Notes: generated from the sequence alone by a model not told the origin. Shown: positions 16,678 to 27,955, numbered from the stretch's first letter. The stretch: 64,000 bases of DNA from Ruminococcus sp. HUN007 (GCF_000712055.1 NZ_JOOA01000002.1:1302001-1366000); one strand, 5' to 3'. Numbers and translations are program-made.

Positions 16678-16938
16678 CTAAACCTCACTTTCTCTTTCGG
16701 TGACCGTTAAGTCACGCAGATTCATTTTAAGCCTTTTGTCAGTAATTCCGTCAAGTTCAATCACAGTTTTTGTGACTGCAAGATGTTTTACGTTTTTTTT
16801 CTTCGGTGAAGCCAGCTTTCTGGTGTCACCGTCCGATATATAAACATAACCGCTGTCCGTAATGCCGGTAACAGCAAACAGTCTGTTTTCATCACGTCCT
16901 GCTTTTGCTCTGACTACTGTACCTTCAACTATTTTCAC
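16678..16938 (-). CDS. KOW-domain RNA-binding protein (L14e/L6e-like), function unknown
   Basis: 86 residues with a KOW-type N-terminus (VEGTVVRAKAGRDENRLFAV) like archaeal/eukaryotic L14e. Genes of this kind commonly lie between map and infA in Clostridia, which suggests a ribosome or translation role, but no function is established. I take GTG at 16938 as start because GGAGG lies five bases upstream; a GTG at 16953 overlapping the map stop is the alternative. Confidence 0.75.
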   Translation of the reverse strand: MKIVEGTVVRAKAGRDENRLFAVTGITDSGYVYISDGDTRKLASPKKKNVKHLAVTKTVIELDGITDKRLKMNLRDLTVTERESEV

Positions 16939-16949
16939 AATATCCTCCG

Positions 16950-17699
16950 TCACGGCAGTGTTAAGATAACTGCTCCCTCTGAAGTAACTGCAACTGTGTG
17001 CTCAAAATGAGCTGAAAGAGAACCGCTGGTCGTAACAACAGTCCATCCGTTATCGAGTACCTTTACTCCCGCGCCCTTTACATTGATCATAGGCTCGATC
17101 GCAATGGTCATTCCGGAAACAAGTCTTGTACCATGTCCAGCCACACCGTAATTAGGAACCTCAGGATCTTCATGAAGCTGTCTTCCTACTCCGTGACCGC
17201 AGTACTGTCTGACTACTCCGTATCCTCTTGATTCACAGTATTCCTGAACTGTATGAGAAATGTCGCCGATCCTTATACCGGCTTTTACGATATCTATCGC
17301 AGCAAAAAGACTGTTCTGAGTAACCTCAAGAAGTTTCTTTGCTTCGTCTGATATCTCCCCGACCGGGAAAGTCATGCATGTATCACTGTGGAAACCGTCT
17401 TTAATAGCTCCGACGTCAACACTGACGATGTCGCCTTCCTTCAGAACCCTTTTAGCTGTCGGTATTCCGTGAATAACTTCTTCATTGACGGAAATGCAGG
17501 CACTTGCCGGAAATCCGCCGTAATTAAGAAATGAAGGCTTTGCACCGTGTGATACTATATAGTCATGAACGATTTTATTAACCTGTAATGTAGTCATTCC
17601 AGGTCTTATTTTTTCGCCAACAAGCTTCAACGCACCGCCGGCAATTTTACCGGAAGCACGCATTTTAGCTAAATCAGCAGTGGATTTTACACTGATCAT
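16950..17699 (-). CDS. map: Methionine aminopeptidase, type I
   Basis: 249 residues; removes the initiator methionine from nascent proteins. The metal ligands can be read: two Asp in VDVGAIKDGFHSDTCMTF, His in CGHGVGRQLHE, Glu in IAIEPM and Glu in FEHTVAVT. No N-terminal zinc finger or linker, so the short type Ia form. ATG at 17699 with GGAG nine bases before is preferred; a TTG at 17714 would overlap adk by 11 bases. Confidence 0.96.
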   Translation of the reverse strand: MISVKSTADLAKMRASGKIAGGALKLVGEKIRPGMTTLQVNKIVHDYIVSHGAKPSFLNYGGFPASACISVNEEVIHGIPTAKRVLKEGDIVSVDVGAIKDGFHSDTCMTFPVGEISDEAKKLLEVTQNSLFAAIDIVKAGIRIGDISHTVQEYCESRGYGVVRQYCGHGVGRQLHEDPEVPNYGVAGHGTRLVSGMTIAIEPMINVKGAGVKVLDNGWTVVTTSGSLSAHFEHTVAVTSEGAVILTLP

Positions 17700-17703
17700 A
17701 AAC

Positions 17704-18336
17704 TTAAGCTCCAACCGCCTTAAGTGTCAGCTTTGAAGTTTCTGAAACTTCTTCCTGGCCTATAACTGTTTCGAGCTTGCCCTGCTTGCTGTAGTAATCC
17801 TTGAGCGGAGCAGTCTGCTTATGATATACATCGAGTCTTTCAAGAACTGTTTCCGGCTGGTCATCCTTACGGATAATTGTTTCGCCGCCACACTTGTCGC
17901 ACTTTCCTTCAACCTTTGAAGGCTTGAATTCTACGTGGTATGTAGCGCCGCATCCGCTGCAAACTCTTCTTCCTGAAACTCTCTGCTTGATTGTCTCATC
18001 AGGAACTGAAATTTCGATTACCTTATCGATCGTTACACCCATAGCATCAAGTGCTTCAGCCTGCGGAACTGTTCTCGGGAAACCGTCAAGGATAAATCCC
18101 TTCTTACAGTCATCAGCAGCAATTCTGTCCTTTAAGATACCGATTACGATATCGTCTGAAACAAGAGCACCGCTGTCCATAGCTTCCTTAGCCTTGAGGC
18201 CGTATTCTGTACCGTTCTTAACAGCTTCACGAAGAATGTTGCCTGTTGAGATCTGTGGTATGTTAAGTGCTTCTGAAATAACTTCAGCCTGTGTACCTTT
18301 TCCGGCACCAGGAGCACCGAGTAATATTAAATTCAT
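17704..18336 (-). CDS. adk: Adenylate kinase (zinc-LID form)
   Basis: 210 residues; interconverts ATP + AMP and 2 ADP. P-loop [10 protein letters not shown] at the N-terminus, DGFPRT for AMP binding, and a long LID with four cysteines (CSGCG ... CDKCG) forming the structural zinc site of Gram-positive enzymes. In the spc operon between secY and map, the usual Firmicute location. Confidence 0.98.
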   Translation of the reverse strand: MNLILLGAPGAGKGTQAEVISEALNIPQISTGNILREAVKNGTEYGLKAKEAMDSGALVSDDIVIGILKDRIAADDCKKGFILDGFPRTVPQAEALDAMGVTIDKVIEISVPDETIKQRVSGRRVCSGCGATYHVEFKPSKVEGKCDKCGGETIIRKDDQPETVLERLDVYHKQTAPLKDYYSKQGKLETVIGQEEVSETSKLTLKAVGA

Positions 18337-18353
18337 AAGTATTATCCCCCTGT

Positions 18354-19673
18354 TTATTCAAGAAATCCTTTATGATGACGCATCATGATCTGTGATTCAA
18401 GAGTACGTACTGTTTCAAGTGCAACGCTTACTACGATAAGAATCGAAGTACCGCCAAGAGCAAGATTGCCGAGATCCGGGAAGATCCATGCAAAGATCGA
18501 CGGAATAATAGCGATGATACCGAGGAAGACCGCACCTACGAGAGTGATCTTTGAAAGAACTCTCTGAATGTAGTCAGAAGTTGGCTTACCAGGTCTGATA
18601 CCCGGGATACCGCCGTTTGACTGACGAAGGTTGTTTGCGATCTCAACCGGATTATACTGCATTGAAACATAGAAGTAGTTAAATCCGATTATGAGGAAAA
18701 ATAATACTGCTGCATATAACGGGCTTCTGTAAGAGAATACTCTCTGGAATCCCATATAGAACTTATCCCACCAGGATGTTCCGTTATCCTTCGGAGGGAA
18801 GAAAATTGCTAATGTCATCGGAAGTGAAACAAAAGCGTTGGCGAAGATGATCGGCATTACACCGCTCATGATTACCTTGACAGGAATATGTGTGTTCTGT
18901 CCGCCGTACTGCTTTCTTCCTACGACTCTCTTTGCATACTGGATCGGAATCCTTCTTTCAGCTTCATTCATGAATACGATAAAGCCTACAACGAATACAA
19001 AGAATAAAATGATGAACAGGTCAACGAAAACGTACGGATTCGGCTTTGTCTTAGCTACTTCGATGAGGTTAAGAATACCGGACGGACCGTTTGCGATGAT
19101 ACCTGTAAAGATCAGTATCGAAACACCGTTTCCTATACCTTTTTCATTGATTCGGTTACCAAGCCATACAACAGCCATGGCACCTGTAATGAAAACTGTA
19201 ACAATGACGATCGCAGCAAATACACCTTCGAATCCGGATCTGTATGTAACAGCGCCGTTCTTCTTCATTGTGAGATAGTATGCAAAAGCCATGAATACAG
19301 CTAATATAAGTGAAACGAAATTTGAGATCTTGTCGATCTTCTTACGTCCTTCCTCACCCTCTTTTGAGAGTCTCTCAAGAGGAGGAAGTGCATAAGTAAG
19401 TAACTGAACTATGATCGATGCGTTGATGAAAGGCTGAATTGAAAGTGCGAACACTGTAGCCTTTGACATCGATCCGCCTGAGAACATGTTGAGATATCCC
19501 AGTGCGTTGTTATCCGAGTTGGCATTCATCCATTCTGCAAGAACATTGGTATCAATGAACGGTGCAGGAACGAGTACCGAACCGATTCTGAAAATGACTA
19601 TGATGAGTAATGTGTATAAAAGCTTCTTTCGGGTCTCTTCAACCTTCCAGGCGTTTCTTATTGTTTCGAGCAC
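18354..19673 (-). CDS. secY: Protein translocase subunit SecY
   Basis: 439 residues with ten membrane segments; the channel of the Sec translocon in the cytoplasmic membrane. Landmarks are the N-terminal [20 protein letters not shown], the plug region, [11 protein letters not shown] in the C5 loop that contacts ribosomes and SecA, and [11 protein letters not shown] in the C6 loop. The SecA gene lies at the far end of the window. Confidence 0.98.
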   Translation of the reverse strand: MLETIRNAWKVEETRKKLLYTLLIIVIFRIGSVLVPAPFIDTNVLAEWMNANSDNNALGYLNMFSGGSMSKATVFALSIQPFINASIIVQLLTYALPPLERLSKEGEEGRKKIDKISNFVSLILAVFMAFAYYLTMKKNGAVTYRSGFEGVFAAIVIVTVFITGAMAVVWLGNRINEKGIGNGVSILIFTGIIANGPSGILNLIEVAKTKPNPYVFVDLFIILFFVFVVGFIVFMNEAERRIPIQYAKRVVGRKQYGGQNTHIPVKVIMSGVMPIIFANAFVSLPMTLAIFFPPKDNGTSWWDKFYMGFQRVFSYRSPLYAAVLFFLIIGFNYFYVSMQYNPVEIANNLRQSNGGIPGIRPGKPTSDYIQRVLSKITLVGAVFLGIIAIIPSIFAWIFPDLGNLALGGTSILIVVSVALETVRTLESQIMMRHHKGFLE

Positions 19674-19684
19674 ATTACATCACC

Positions 19685-20131
19685 TCAGGCTTCCTTTGGC
19701 TTAACTACCGTTCCACCGGCCTTTGTGATTTTTTCCTCAGCTGTTTTTGAGAACTTAGCAGCGTTTACTGTAACCTTAACTGTGATGTCACCGTTACCTA
19801 AAACCTTAACGCCGTCAAATTCCTTCTTGATTAAACCTGCTGCCTTTAATTCTGTTACGCCAACTACATCGCCATCGTTGAATCTGTTAAGATCAGAAAC
19901 ATTGATTGTTGCAAACTTAGTAGCAAAGATGTTGTTGAAGCCTCTCTTTGGAATACGTCTCATTAAAGGCATCTGTCCGCCTTCGAAACCGATACGTACG
20001 CCGCCACCTGAACGAGCCTTCTGACCCTTGTGGCCTTTACCTGCAGTCTTACCATTACCTGAACCGTGACCTCTGCCGATACGCTTACGGTCTACAGCCG
20101 GCTGAGCTGGAGATAATTCATGTAACTTCAT
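19685..20131 (-). CDS. rplO: 50S ribosomal protein L15 (uL15)
   Basis: 148 residues: [20 protein letters not shown] then a Gly/Lys-rich segment ([20 protein letters not shown]) that threads into 23S rRNA, and a globular C-terminal half. Late assembly protein of the large subunit. Normal length and position between rpmD and secY. Confidence 0.98.
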   Translation of the reverse strand: MKLHELSPAQPAVDRKRIGRGHGSGNGKTAGKGHKGQKARSGGGVRIGFEGGQMPLMRRIPKRGFNNIFATKFATINVSDLNRFNDGDVVGVTELKAAGLIKKEFDGVKVLGNGDITVKVTVNAAKFSKTAEEKITKAGGTVVKPKEA

Positions 20132-20151
20132 ATTCTGTGCACCTCCTTGCT

Positions 20152-20328
20152 TTATACTTCCTTAACCTCAACGAGGTGAGAAATTGTCTTGATTTTACCC
20201 ATTGTCTGACTGTTGTCCGGCTGATTAGTAATATCGCCGATCTTTCTAAGTCCAAGTGAATGAGCTGTTTCAATCTGGTTCTTCTTACAACTAATAAGGC
20301 TCTTAACGAGCTTGATCTGCTTTGCCAT
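20152..20328 (-). CDS. rpmD: 50S ribosomal protein L30 (uL30)
   Basis: 58 residues starting [20 protein letters not shown]. The ATG at 20328 has GGAG eight bases upstream; a GTG three codons earlier is in frame but lacks spacing. Contains the L30 LGLRKIGDI segment. Lies between rpsE and rplO. Confidence 0.96.
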   Translation of the reverse strand: MAKQIKLVKSLISCKKNQIETAHSLGLRKIGDITNQPDNSQTMGKIKTISHLVEVKEV

Positions 20329-20340
20329 TGAACTCACTCC

Positions 20341-20841
20341 TTAACCTAAAATTTCTTTTACTGTCTTGCCTCTCTTTTCAGCAACATCCTTTGCAGATGT
20401 GCATTCGCTTAATCCCTGGATTGTAGCTCTTACTACGTTGCATGGATTGTTTGAACGAAGAGACTTTGTTCTGATATCCTTGATACCAGCAATTTCAACA
20501 ACGGCACGAACCGGGCCACCAGCGATAACACCAGTACCAGGAGCAGCCGGCTTCATGAGAACGCAGCCTGCGCCGAACTTACCGATGATTTCGTGAGGAA
20601 TTGTTGTACCCTTAAGTGAGATCTTAACGAGGTTCTTCTTAGCATCTTCGATACCCTTACGGATAGCATCAGGAACTTCACCTGACTTGCCAAGACCAAA
20701 ACCTACTGTACCGTTACCGTCACCTACAACTACGAGTGCAGAGAACTTCATGATACGGCCGCCCTTAACAGTCTTTGAAACTCTGTTAATAGCAACTACC
20801 TTTTCTGAAAGCTCCAGTTTTGAAGCATCTATTTTAGCCAA
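20341..20841 (-). CDS. rpsE: 30S ribosomal protein S5 (uS5)
   Basis: 166 residues with the S5 signature around [20 protein letters not shown] (N-terminal double-stranded RNA-binding domain) and a C-terminal domain containing [17 protein letters not shown]. It lies at the mRNA entry channel and influences decoding accuracy. Confidence 0.98.
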   Translation of the reverse strand: MAKIDASKLELSEKVVAINRVSKTVKGGRIMKFSALVVVGDGNGTVGFGLGKSGEVPDAIRKGIEDAKKNLVKISLKGTTIPHEIIGKFGAGCVLMKPAAPGTGVIAGGPVRAVVEIAGIKDIRTKSLRSNNPCNVVRATIQGLSECTSAKDVAEKRGKTVKEILG

Positions 20842-20858
20842 AGCGCTTTACCTCCTTA

Positions 20859-21218
20859 TTAGAACTGTAATCCGTTTTCGCGAGCAGATTCAGCAAGCTC
20901 TTTGATACGGCCATGATAAACGTTACCGCCTCTGTCAAATACAACAGCTGTGATACCCTTTTCAATAGCACTCTTAGCTATCATCTGACCTACCTTGCGA
21001 GCGCCGTCCTTATTTCCGCCGTTTCCGTCAAAGTCCTTTGAAAGACTTGATGCAGAAGCAAGTGTAACACCATTTACGTCATCAATAAGCTGAGCGTAGA
21101 TGTGCTTTGTGGAGCGAAAAACATTAAGACGTGGACGCTCCGGTGTGCCGGAAATCTTTTCACGAACTCTGCGATGTCTTGCTTCTCTAGCAAGTTTCTT
21201 ATCAGCCTTTTTAACCAT
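20859..21218 (-). CDS. rplR: 50S ribosomal protein L18 (uL18)
   Basis: 119 residues, basic N-terminus, then [20 protein letters not shown] and [20 protein letters not shown]. Binds 5S rRNA in the central protuberance together with L5. Confidence 0.98.
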   Translation of the reverse strand: MVKKADKKLAREARHRRVREKISGTPERPRLNVFRSTKHIYAQLIDDVNGVTLASASSLSKDFDGNGGNKDGARKVGQMIAKSAIEKGITAVVFDRGGNVYHGRIKELAESARENGLQF

Positions 21219-21236
21219 TGCGATTCACTCCTTTTA

Positions 21237-21782
21237 TTACTTCTTGCCCTTACCGGCTTTACCCTCTTTACGGATAATTCTTTCGCCTTCGTATCTGATA
21301 CCCTTGCCCTTATATGGCTCCGGTGGACGCTTTTCGCGTACTTCAGCGGCGAACTGACCTACAACCTGCTTGTCGATACCGTTGATCACTACCTTGTTAG
21401 CGTTTGGAACGTCAATAGTGATTCCGTCGATTTCAGGAATGATTACCTGATGTGAGAAACCAAGGTTCATTACGAGGTTCTTACCCTGCTTAGCAGCACG
21501 GAAACCTACGCCTTCGATCTCGAGAGTCTTTGAATAACCGTTAGTAACACCGTTTACCATGTTGGAAATGAGTGTTCTTGTGAGACCGTGGAGTGACTTG
21601 TGGTTCTTGCTTTCTGATGGACGTGTTACAGTAATAACACCGTCATTTAATTCAATGCCCAGCTCCTTAGAGAACTGCTTAGAGATTGTGCCCTTAGAGC
21701 CCTTTACAGTAACTAAATTGTTGTCGATCTTAACATCTACGCCGGCTGGGACACTGATTGGCATTCTACCTATTCTTGACAT
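21237..21782 (-). CDS. rplF: 50S ribosomal protein L6 (uL6)
   Basis: 181 residues beginning MSRIGRMPISVPAGVDVKI, two duplicated L6 folds, ending with PEPYKGKGIRYEGERIIRKE. Located near the factor-binding site of the large subunit. Confidence 0.98.
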   Translation of the reverse strand: MSRIGRMPISVPAGVDVKIDNNLVTVKGSKGTISKQFSKELGIELNDGVITVTRPSESKNHKSLHGLTRTLISNMVNGVTNGYSKTLEIEGVGFRAAKQGKNLVMNLGFSHQVIIPEIDGITIDVPNANKVVINGIDKQVVGQFAAEVREKRPPEPYKGKGIRYEGERIIRKEGKAGKGKK

Positions 21783-21794
21783 TGTGTGTCCTCC

Positions 21795-22193
21795 TTACCA
21801 TACAAATGCGAGAACTTCGCCGCCTACGTTAAGTTCACGAGCCTTCTTGTCAGTCATGATTCCCTTTGAAGTAGAAACAACTGCAATTCCAAGACCCTTT
21901 CTTACCTTAGGCATGTCCTCACAACTTGAATATATACGCAAACCAGGCTTTGAAACCCTACGTAAGCCAGTAATAACAGGTGACTTGCTTGCACCGTACT
22001 TAAGAGTGATTCTTATGATACCCTGCTTACCATCTTCAACGATCTGAAAGCTCTTGATATAGCCTTCATCGAGAAGGATCTGTGTGATAGCCTTCTTAAC
22101 GTTTGAAGCGGGAACATCAACCGTAGCGTGCTTAGCTGAATTCGCATTACGAATTCTTGTTAATAAATCTGCTATAGTATCAGTAATCTGCAT
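21795..22193 (-). CDS. rpsH: 30S ribosomal protein S8 (uS8)
   Basis: 132 residues: [20 protein letters not shown] at the start, [20 protein letters not shown] and [20 protein letters not shown] at the end. Central organiser of the 30S body; in other bacteria S8 represses the spc operon, but no such site was searched for here. Confidence 0.98.
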   Translation of the reverse strand: MQITDTIADLLTRIRNANSAKHATVDVPASNVKKAITQILLDEGYIKSFQIVEDGKQGIIRITLKYGASKSPVITGLRRVSKPGLRIYSSCEDMPKVRKGLGIAVVSTSKGIMTDKKARELNVGGEVLAFVW

Positions 22194-22216
22194 GCTAATT
22201 TACCTCCTTTGTTTTA

Positions 22217-22402
22217 TTACCAGCTAGCCTTCTTGACTCCTGGTATCTGACCGTCATGAGCTAACTCTCTGAAGCAGATACGGCAGATGCCGAACTTTCT
22301 GAGGTAAGCGTGTGGTCTGCCACAGATCTTACATCTGTTGTAAGAACGTGTTGAGAACTTAGGAGTTTTCTGCTGCTTTAAAACCATTGCCTTCTTAGCC
22401 AT
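22217..22402 (-). CDS. rpsN: 30S ribosomal protein S14, zinc type (uS14)
   Basis: 61 residues. Four cysteines (CKICG and CRICF) form the zinc site of the short S14 form. Starts [20 protein letters not shown] and ends in VKKASW. Lies between rplE and rpsH. Confidence 0.98.
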   Translation of the reverse strand: MAKKAMVLKQQKTPKFSTRSYNRCKICGRPHAYLRKFGICRICFRELAHDGQIPGVKKASW

Positions 22403-22419
22403 TTAAAAAACCTCCCGCA

Positions 22420-22959
22420 TTACTTAGCGAACGGAGCGCCCATGAGTGTAAGGAGCTCTTTTGCTTCTTCATCAGTATTAGCTGTAGTGATAAAGTTGAT
22501 ATCCATACCTCTAACCTTGTCGATCTTGTCATATTCGATTTCAGGGAAGATGAGCTGTTCCTTGATACCTGTTGAGTAGTTGCCTCTTCCGTCGAATGAG
22601 TTAGGGTTGATACCTCTGAAGTCACGAACTCGAGGTAATGATACATTGAAGAACTTGTCGAGGAATTCGTACATGTTCTCGTTTCTTAATGTAACTTTAA
22701 CACCGATCGGCATTCCTTCACGAAGCTTGAAGTTAGCAACTGACTTCTTAGCGCGGCAGACTACAGGCTTCTGACCTGTGATAGCAGCGAGGTCGTTCAT
22801 GATAGCGTCGATAACCTTGGCATTTTCTCTTGCTTCACCGGCACCAACGTTGATTACGATCTTGTCGAGCTTTGGAATCTGCATAACGCTCTTGTAGCCA
22901 AACTTCTTCATCAAAGCAGGAGCTACAGTGCTATTATAGTAATCTTTCATTCTAGCCAT
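22420..22959 (-). CDS. rplE: 50S ribosomal protein L5 (uL5)
   Basis: 179 residues; binds 5S rRNA and helps form the central protuberance and a bridge to S13. Conserved segments [27 protein letters not shown] and [17 protein letters not shown]. Standard length. Confidence 0.98.
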   Translation of the reverse strand: MARMKDYYNSTVAPALMKKFGYKSVMQIPKLDKIVINVGAGEARENAKVIDAIMNDLAAITGQKPVVCRAKKSVANFKLREGMPIGVKVTLRNENMYEFLDKFFNVSLPRVRDFRGINPNSFDGRGNYSTGIKEQLIFPEIEYDKIDKVRGMDINFITTANTDEEAKELLTLMGAPFAK

Positions 22960-22971
22960 GTCGTTTCTCCT

Positions 22972-23313
22972 TTACTCAAATGATGCTCCGCATTTTTTGC
23001 AAACGCGTAACTTCTTGTCATTGTCAAAAGTATGACCTACTCTTGTAGCCTTGCCGCACTTAGGGCAAACGAGCTGAACCTTGCAAGCGTAAATAGGAGC
23101 TTCAGCCTTAACTATTCCGCCAACCTGGCCCATTCTTGTAGGCTTAACGTGCTTGGTAACGAAGTTGATTCCTTCTACGATTACCTTGCCTTCCTTAGGG
23201 CTTACTTCGAGAACCTTACCGGTCTTTCTCTTGTTAGCGCCTTCGAACTTATCGTTATACTTACCTGTAAGTAATACAACAGTGTCACCTTTTCTTACGT
23301 GTACTTTACTCAT
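22972..23313 (-). CDS. rplX: 50S ribosomal protein L24 (uL24)
   Basis: 113 residues; KOW-containing assembly initiator of the large subunit. ATG at 23313 ([15 protein letters not shown]) has a GGAGGTG site eight bases upstream, so longer in-frame starts that overlap rplN are rejected. A C-terminal zinc-ribbon-like CPKCG...CKKCG pair is present. Confidence 0.96.
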   Translation of the reverse strand: MSKVHVRKGDTVVLLTGKYNDKFEGANKRKTGKVLEVSPKEGKVIVEGINFVTKHVKPTRMGQVGGIVKAEAPIYACKVQLVCPKCGKATRVGHTFDNDKKLRVCKKCGASFE

Positions 23314-23329
23314 AATAATGACACCTCCA

Positions 23330-23698
23330 TTATAATACTTCCGGAGCAAGGCTTAAGATCTTTGTATAATCCTTGTCACGGAGTTCTCTTGCTACAGGTC
23401 CGAAAATACGAGTTCCCTTTGGATTCTTGTCTTCCTTTATAATTACAGCAGCGTTCTCATCGAAGCGGATGTAAGTACCATCCTCTCTTCTTAAGCCCTT
23501 TGCTGAACGAACGATAACTGCTTTTACAACGTCACCCTTCTTAACAACGCCACCGGGTGTTGCCTTCTTAACAGAAGCTACAACTACGTCACCGATATTT
23601 GCATATCTTCTACGTGTACCGCCTAAAACTCTGATGCACATGAGCTCCTTAGCGCCAGTGTTGTCTGCTACCTTAAGGTATGTCTGCATCTGTATCAC
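23330..23698 (-). CDS. rplN: 50S ribosomal protein L14 (uL14)
   Basis: 122 residues with [18 protein letters not shown] and [20 protein letters not shown]. It binds 23S rRNA at the subunit interface. Start [18 protein letters not shown] at 23698 follows GGAGGAGAAC. A 65-base gap separates it from rpsQ. Confidence 0.98.
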   Translation of the reverse strand: MIQMQTYLKVADNTGAKELMCIRVLGGTRRRYANIGDVVVASVKKATPGGVVKKGDVVKAVIVRSAKGLRREDGTYIRFDENAAVIIKEDKNPKGTRIFGPVARELRDKDYTKILSLAPEVL

Positions 23699-23763
23699 AG
23701 TCGTTCTCCTCCTTTCAGAATTAAAGCTGATTTACAGCATAAATATCATTAGATTGTTATTAA

Positions 23764-24021
23764 TTACTTAGCCTTTTCAATTATGTTTGTTACTCTCCAT
23801 CTCTTATCCTTTGAGAGTGGGCGAGTTTCCATAATTTCTACTCTGTCGCCGATTCTGCACTCATTCTTTTCATCGTGAGCCTTCATCTTAACAGTTCTCT
23901 TGATGATCTTCTTGTAAAGTGGATGTTTAACATTGTCAACGATAGCAACAACTACAGTCTTGTCCATCTTGTCGCTAACTACTTTACCGACTCTTGTTTT
24001 TCTGAGACTTCTTTCAGACAT
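23764..24021 (-). CDS. rpsQ: 30S ribosomal protein S17 (uS17)
   Basis: 85 residues, OB fold: [20 protein letters not shown], then [20 protein letters not shown]. Early-binding 16S rRNA protein of the 30S body. Confidence 0.98.
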   Translation of the reverse strand: MSERSLRKTRVGKVVSDKMDKTVVVAIVDNVKHPLYKKIIKRTVKMKAHDEKNECRIGDRVEIMETRPLSKDKRWRVTNIIEKAK

Positions 24022-24039
24022 CGCTAAATCCTCCCTTTC

Positions 24040-24243
24040 TTACTGCTGTACTGACTTGAGTTCCTGTTCACGGAGAACAGTCTTAATACGAGCAATATCC
24101 TTCTTTACAGCCTTTAAACGAGCTGTATTTTCGAGCTGATTTACAGCTAACTGAAAGCGGAGATTGAAGAGCTCCTGCTTAAGATCTTCCAGCTTATTGT
24201 TCATCTCATCAACAGACATTTCTTTGATATCAGTTGCCTTCAT
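24040..24243 (-). CDS. rpmC: 50S ribosomal protein L29 (uL29)
   Basis: 67 residues, helical hairpin ([20 protein letters not shown], then [20 protein letters not shown]). It lies near the tunnel exit beside L23, where SRP and trigger factor dock. Its start overlaps the rplP stop by one base. Confidence 0.97.
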   Translation of the reverse strand: MKATDIKEMSVDEMNNKLEDLKQELFNLRFQLAVNQLENTARLKAVKKDIARIKTVLREQELKSVQQ

Positions 24244-24668
24244 TACTGCTCGCCTCCCTCTGTTTCTTTAGCTACGAACTTGCACTTGATAGGGAGCTTG
24301 TGCATAGCGAGACGCATAGCTTCTCTTGCCTGCTCTTCTGTTACGCCGGCGATTTCGAACATTACTCTGCCTGGCTTAACTACTGCTACCCAGTATTCAG
24401 GTGCACCCTTACCAGAACCCATTCGAGTTCCAAGTGCCTTCTTTGTAACCGGCTTGTCTGGGAATAACTTGATCCAAACCTTACCGTTACGCTTTATATA
24501 ACGTGTCATTGCGATACGGGCTGCTTCGATCTGGTTGGATGTGATCCAAGCTGGCTGAAGAGCCTGTAAACCGTATTCACCGTTTGATACTTTGTTTCCG
24601 CGATATGCCTTACCTGTCATACGTCCTCTGTGGACACGACGGTATTTAACTCTCTTTGGAAGTAGCAT
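24243..24668 (-). CDS. rplP: 50S ribosomal protein L16 (uL16)
   Basis: 141 residues: [40 protein letters not shown] and [21 protein letters not shown]. Positions the A-site tRNA. The start shares one base with the rpsC stop, so translation is tightly coupled. Confidence 0.98.
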   Translation of the reverse strand: MLLPKRVKYRRVHRGRMTGKAYRGNKVSNGEYGLQALQPAWITSNQIEAARIAMTRYIKRNGKVWIKLFPDKPVTKKALGTRMGSGKGAPEYWVAVVKPGRVMFEIAGVTEEQAREAMRLAMHKLPIKCKFVAKETEGGEQ

Positions 24669-25411
24669 TACTGGTTACCTCCTTCATCTTTTTTGTTTCT
24701 TGGCTTACGGAATGACTTGTTGTCATCACGTCTCTTTCTTGCTGGAGCCTTGTCCTCGTTCTTGTCAGGTGATTCACCCTTGAGGATCTCGCCCTTGTAG
24801 ATCCATACCTTAACGCCTAAACGTCCGTATGTTGTATGAGCTTCTGCTGTACCGTAGTCAATGTCAGCTCTGATTGTCTGAAGCGGGATTGTACCTTCGT
24901 TATAGCTTTCAGCTCTTGCGATTTCAGCACCGCCTAAACGACCTGAAACTCTTGTCTTGATACCCTTTGCACCGAGACGGATCGCACGGCCGATTGACTG
25001 CTTCATAGCACGTCTGAATGAAATTCTGTTTTCGAGGTCAAGAGCGATCTTTTCAGCAACGAGCTGAGCATTAAGATCAGGCTGCTTAACTTCAACGATA
25101 TTTATTAAAACCTGTGAACCGGCTGACATCATCTTTTCAACCTGTAAACGAAGCTTTTCAATTTCAGCGCCGCCCTTACCAATTACGATACCAGGCTTTG
25201 CACAGTGGATGTGGATTCTAGTCTTGTCAGCGAAACGCTCGATCTCAACTCTTGCTACGCCTGCTGCATAAAGTCTCTTCTTGATGAAGTTACGTACGTT
25301 GTAATCTTCAACGAGAATGTCACCGAAAGCAGCCTTGTTGGCATACCAGCGAGAATCCCAATCCTTAATAACGCCAACACGGAAACCGTGTGGATTTACC
25401 TTCTGGCCCAT
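24668..25411 (-). CDS. rpsC: 30S ribosomal protein S3 (uS3)
   Basis: 247 residues: [20 protein letters not shown], a KH domain with [15 protein letters not shown], and a C-terminal domain. The tail from about residue 215 is a long charged extension (many K, R, D, E, N) beyond the usual end. Part of the mRNA entry-channel helicase with S4 and S5. Confidence 0.98.
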   Translation of the reverse strand: MGQKVNPHGFRVGVIKDWDSRWYANKAAFGDILVEDYNVRNFIKKRLYAAGVARVEIERFADKTRIHIHCAKPGIVIGKGGAEIEKLRLQVEKMMSAGSQVLINIVEVKQPDLNAQLVAEKIALDLENRISFRRAMKQSIGRAIRLGAKGIKTRVSGRLGGAEIARAESYNEGTIPLQTIRADIDYGTAEAHTTYGRLGVKVWIYKGEILKGESPDKNEDKAPARKRRDDNKSFRKPRNKKDEGGNQ

Positions 25412-25431
25412 AGTCTACCTCCTATTTGGGA

Positions 25432-25767
25432 TTATTCCTTTTCCTTTAATACCATAGTGATGTGTGATGTTCTCTTAAGAATTCTATAAGCTCTGCCCTG
25501 TGCTCTTGGCATGATGCGCTTCATAGTTGATCCAGGAGTAACAAAGCACTCTGCAACATAGAGTTTTTCCTTATCCATGTCATGGTTGTTTTCCGCATTT
25601 GAAACTGCTGACTTTAAAAGCTTTTCAAGATCTTCACAAGCAGCCTTTGGTGTGTGCTTGATAACAGCCATAGCGTAGTCAACCGGCTTGTTTCTGATAA
25701 GGTCAAGTACGATCTTAACTTTTCTTGGAGAAATGCGAACATTTCTTAAATAAGCTCTTGCTTCCAT
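25432..25767 (-). CDS. rplV: 50S ribosomal protein L22 (uL22)
   Basis: 111 residues: [20 protein letters not shown] at the start and a beta hairpin ending in [20 protein letters not shown] that reaches into the exit tunnel. Standard position between rpsS and rpsC. Confidence 0.98.
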   Translation of the reverse strand: MEARAYLRNVRISPRKVKIVLDLIRNKPVDYAMAVIKHTPKAACEDLEKLLKSAVSNAENNHDMDKEKLYVAECFVTPGSTMKRIMPRAQGRAYRILKRTSHITMVLKEKE

Positions 25768-25785
25768 AGTGTAGTCCTCCTTTCC

Positions 25786-26070
25786 TTATTTCTTACCGTT
25801 ATTTGATGTTTTTGAACCAACGTGACCCTTATAAGTTCTTGTAGGAGCAAACTCACCAAGCTTGTGACCTACCATGTCCTCTGTAACATATACAGGTACA
25901 TGCTTGCGTCCATCATGAACAGCAAATGTATGACCTACAAACTCCGGGAAAATTGTTGATGAACGGCTCCAGGTCTTTAAAACCTTCTTTTCGCCAGCCT
26001 TGTTCATCTCTTCTACTCTCTTAAAAAGTACTTCCTGAACGAAAGGTCCCTTCTTAATACTTCTGCTCAT
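25786..26070 (-). CDS. rpsS: 30S ribosomal protein S19 (uS19)
   Basis: 94 residues: [20 protein letters not shown], then [20 protein letters not shown] and [15 protein letters not shown]. Sits in the 30S head with S13. Confidence 0.98.
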   Translation of the reverse strand: MSRSIKKGPFVQEVLFKRVEEMNKAGEKKVLKTWSRSSTIFPEFVGHTFAVHDGRKHVPVYVTEDMVGHKLGEFAPTRTYKGHVGSKTSNNGKK

Positions 26071-26092
26071 CTGTATTTCCTCCTTTCAAGAA

Positions 26093-26926
26093 TTATTTAC
26101 CGTTTCTGCGTCTTACGATAAACTTGTCAGAACGGTTATGCTTCTTACGAGTCTTATAGCCAAGTGTTGGCTTGCCCCAAGGAGTTACAGGACCCGGACG
26201 TCCGATTGGTGACTTACCTTCACCACCACCGTGCGGGTGATCGCAAGGGTTCATTACAGAACCACGTACTGTAGGTCTCCAGCCCATGTGACGCTTTCTG
26301 CCTGCTTTACCGTAATTAACGTTTTCGTGATCGATGTTACCTACCTGACCGATTGTAGCCTTGCACTGGTTAGGTACGTTTCTTAATTCTCCTGAAGGAA
26401 GTCTGAGGAGAGCATAGATGCCTTCCTTAGCCATGAGCTGAGCCATGTTACCAGCTGAACGAACGAGCTGAGCTCCCTTGCCAGGATAAAGTTCGATGTT
26501 GTGAATGAATGTACCTACCGGGATGTCTGCGAGTGGAAGTGCGTTACCTGGCTTGATATCAGCGTCAGATCCGCTTCTTACTGTGTCGCCTACGCTGAGG
26601 CCGTTAGGTGCGAGGATGTATCTCTTTTCGCCGTCTTCATACTGAAGAAGAGCAATGTGAGCTGAACGGTTCGGATCGTATTCGATTGTAAGAACCTTAG
26701 CGTCCATCATATCCTTATCACGCTTGAAGTCGATGATACGGTACTTTCTCTTGTTAGCGCCGCCTCTGTGGCGAACTGTGATTCTTCCGTAGCTGTTTCT
26801 ACCTGATTTATTCTTTAATGGCTCAAGTAAACTCTTCTCCGGAGCAACCTTTGACAACTGTGAGTAATCAGTAACTGTCATCTGACGACGTGAAGGAGTT
26901 GTCGGTTTATATGTTTTGATTGCCAT
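26093..26926 (-). CDS. rplB: 50S ribosomal protein L2 (uL2)
   Basis: 277 residues; needed for peptidyl transferase centre assembly and subunit joining. [20 protein letters not shown] at the start and [20 protein letters not shown] near the C-terminus, with the conserved His. ATG at 26926 with GGAG seven to eight bases upstream; a GTG three codons earlier is rejected for spacing. Confidence 0.97.
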   Translation of the reverse strand: MAIKTYKPTTPSRRQMTVTDYSQLSKVAPEKSLLEPLKNKSGRNSYGRITVRHRGGANKRKYRIIDFKRDKDMMDAKVLTIEYDPNRSAHIALLQYEDGEKRYILAPNGLSVGDTVRSGSDADIKPGNALPLADIPVGTFIHNIELYPGKGAQLVRSAGNMAQLMAKEGIYALLRLPSGELRNVPNQCKATIGQVGNIDHENVNYGKAGRKRHMGWRPTVRGSVMNPCDHPHGGGEGKSPIGRPGPVTPWGKPTLGYKTRKKHNRSDKFIVRRRNGK

Positions 26927-27021
26927 TGTATTCACTCCTTAATTAATGCATTTTCGCGGGAGCATTACTCCCATACCATACTCAGATAATTTATTCCTGA
27001 GTTCTTTCAAAGTCTGACTTA

Positions 27022-27315
27022 TCAGATCATACCGTCGAAGAATTCAATTGTCTTTGAATCTTCCTTAAGTGTAACGATAGCCTTCTTCCAGTCAGCTGTC
27101 TTGCCTACAAATCTGCCTACGCGCTTTGTACGGCCATTGCAGTTTAATGTGTTTACCTTAGCAACCTTAACGTCGAAAAGCTTTTCAACAGCATCTGCAA
27201 TTTCAATCTTGTTAGCGTTCTTATCAACCTTGAATGTGTACTTTCCTGACTGGAGAGCATCCATACTTCTCTCGGTGATGATAGGCTTGATGATGATATC
27301 CTGTGGTGCCTTCAT
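27022..27315 (-). CDS. rplW: 50S ribosomal protein L23 (uL23)
   Basis: 97 residues with [20 protein letters not shown] and [20 protein letters not shown]. Docking site for trigger factor and SRP at the tunnel exit. Its start overlaps the rplD stop by one base. About 85 non-coding bases separate it from rplB. Confidence 0.97.
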   Translation of the reverse strand: MKAPQDIIIKPIITERSMDALQSGKYTFKVDKNANKIEIADAVEKLFDVKVAKVNTLNCNGRTKRVGRFVGKTADWKKAIVTLKEDSKTIEFFDGMI

Positions 27316-27938
27316 TATGCGTACACCTCCTCGATCTTCTTCACTGCGTCTGTAACAACAATGAACTTGTCGTAGTTTAATATATCGTAAACATTCAGTG
27401 TATTAACGAGTGTTGTCTTTACGCCAGGAATGTTTGAAGCACTCTTGATGACCTTCTTGTCAACTTCAGGCATAACTATGAGAGCCTTGCCTTCTACGTT
27501 GAGAGCCTTTAACATCTGAACGATTGTCTTTGTCTTGAATTCTTCCATCTTGATTGAATCAAGAACGAGAAGATTTGAATCCTGAAGCTTAACTGATAAA
27601 GCTGACTTCATTGCGAGTCTCTTTACCTTCTTGTTAAGAGAATATCTGTAATCTCTTGGCTTAGGACCGATAGCAACACCACCATGAACCCACTGAGGAG
27701 CACGGATAGAACCCTGTCTTGCATGACCTGTTCCCTTCTGTCTCCATGGCTTTCTGCCGCCTCCGCGTACTTCTGTACGAGTAAGTGTTGACTGTGTACC
27801 CTGACGCTGGTTTGCGAGGTAGTTTACTACCATTGCGTGCATAACAGCTTCGTTTGGCTCAATTCCGAAAATAGCATCGGAAAGCTCAGTTTCTGCAACC
27901 TGCTTACCATTCATATCAAATACTGAAACTTTAGACAT
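27315..27938 (-). CDS. rplD: 50S ribosomal protein L4 (uL4)
   Basis: 207 residues; lines the exit tunnel. Conserved loop [19 protein letters not shown] and [23 protein letters not shown] at 27938 with GGAGG seven bases upstream. In some bacteria L4 represses its own operon through the mRNA leader; the leader terminator at 29054-29089 makes this worth testing here. Confidence 0.97.
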   Translation of the reverse strand: MSKVSVFDMNGKQVAETELSDAIFGIEPNEAVMHAMVVNYLANQRQGTQSTLTRTEVRGGGRKPWRQKGTGHARQGSIRAPQWVHGGVAIGPKPRDYRYSLNKKVKRLAMKSALSVKLQDSNLLVLDSIKMEEFKTKTIVQMLKALNVEGKALIVMPEVDKKVIKSASNIPGVKTTLVNTLNVYDILNYDKFIVVTDAVKKIEEVYA

Positions 27939-27955
27939 TATGCTTCCTCCTTTCA

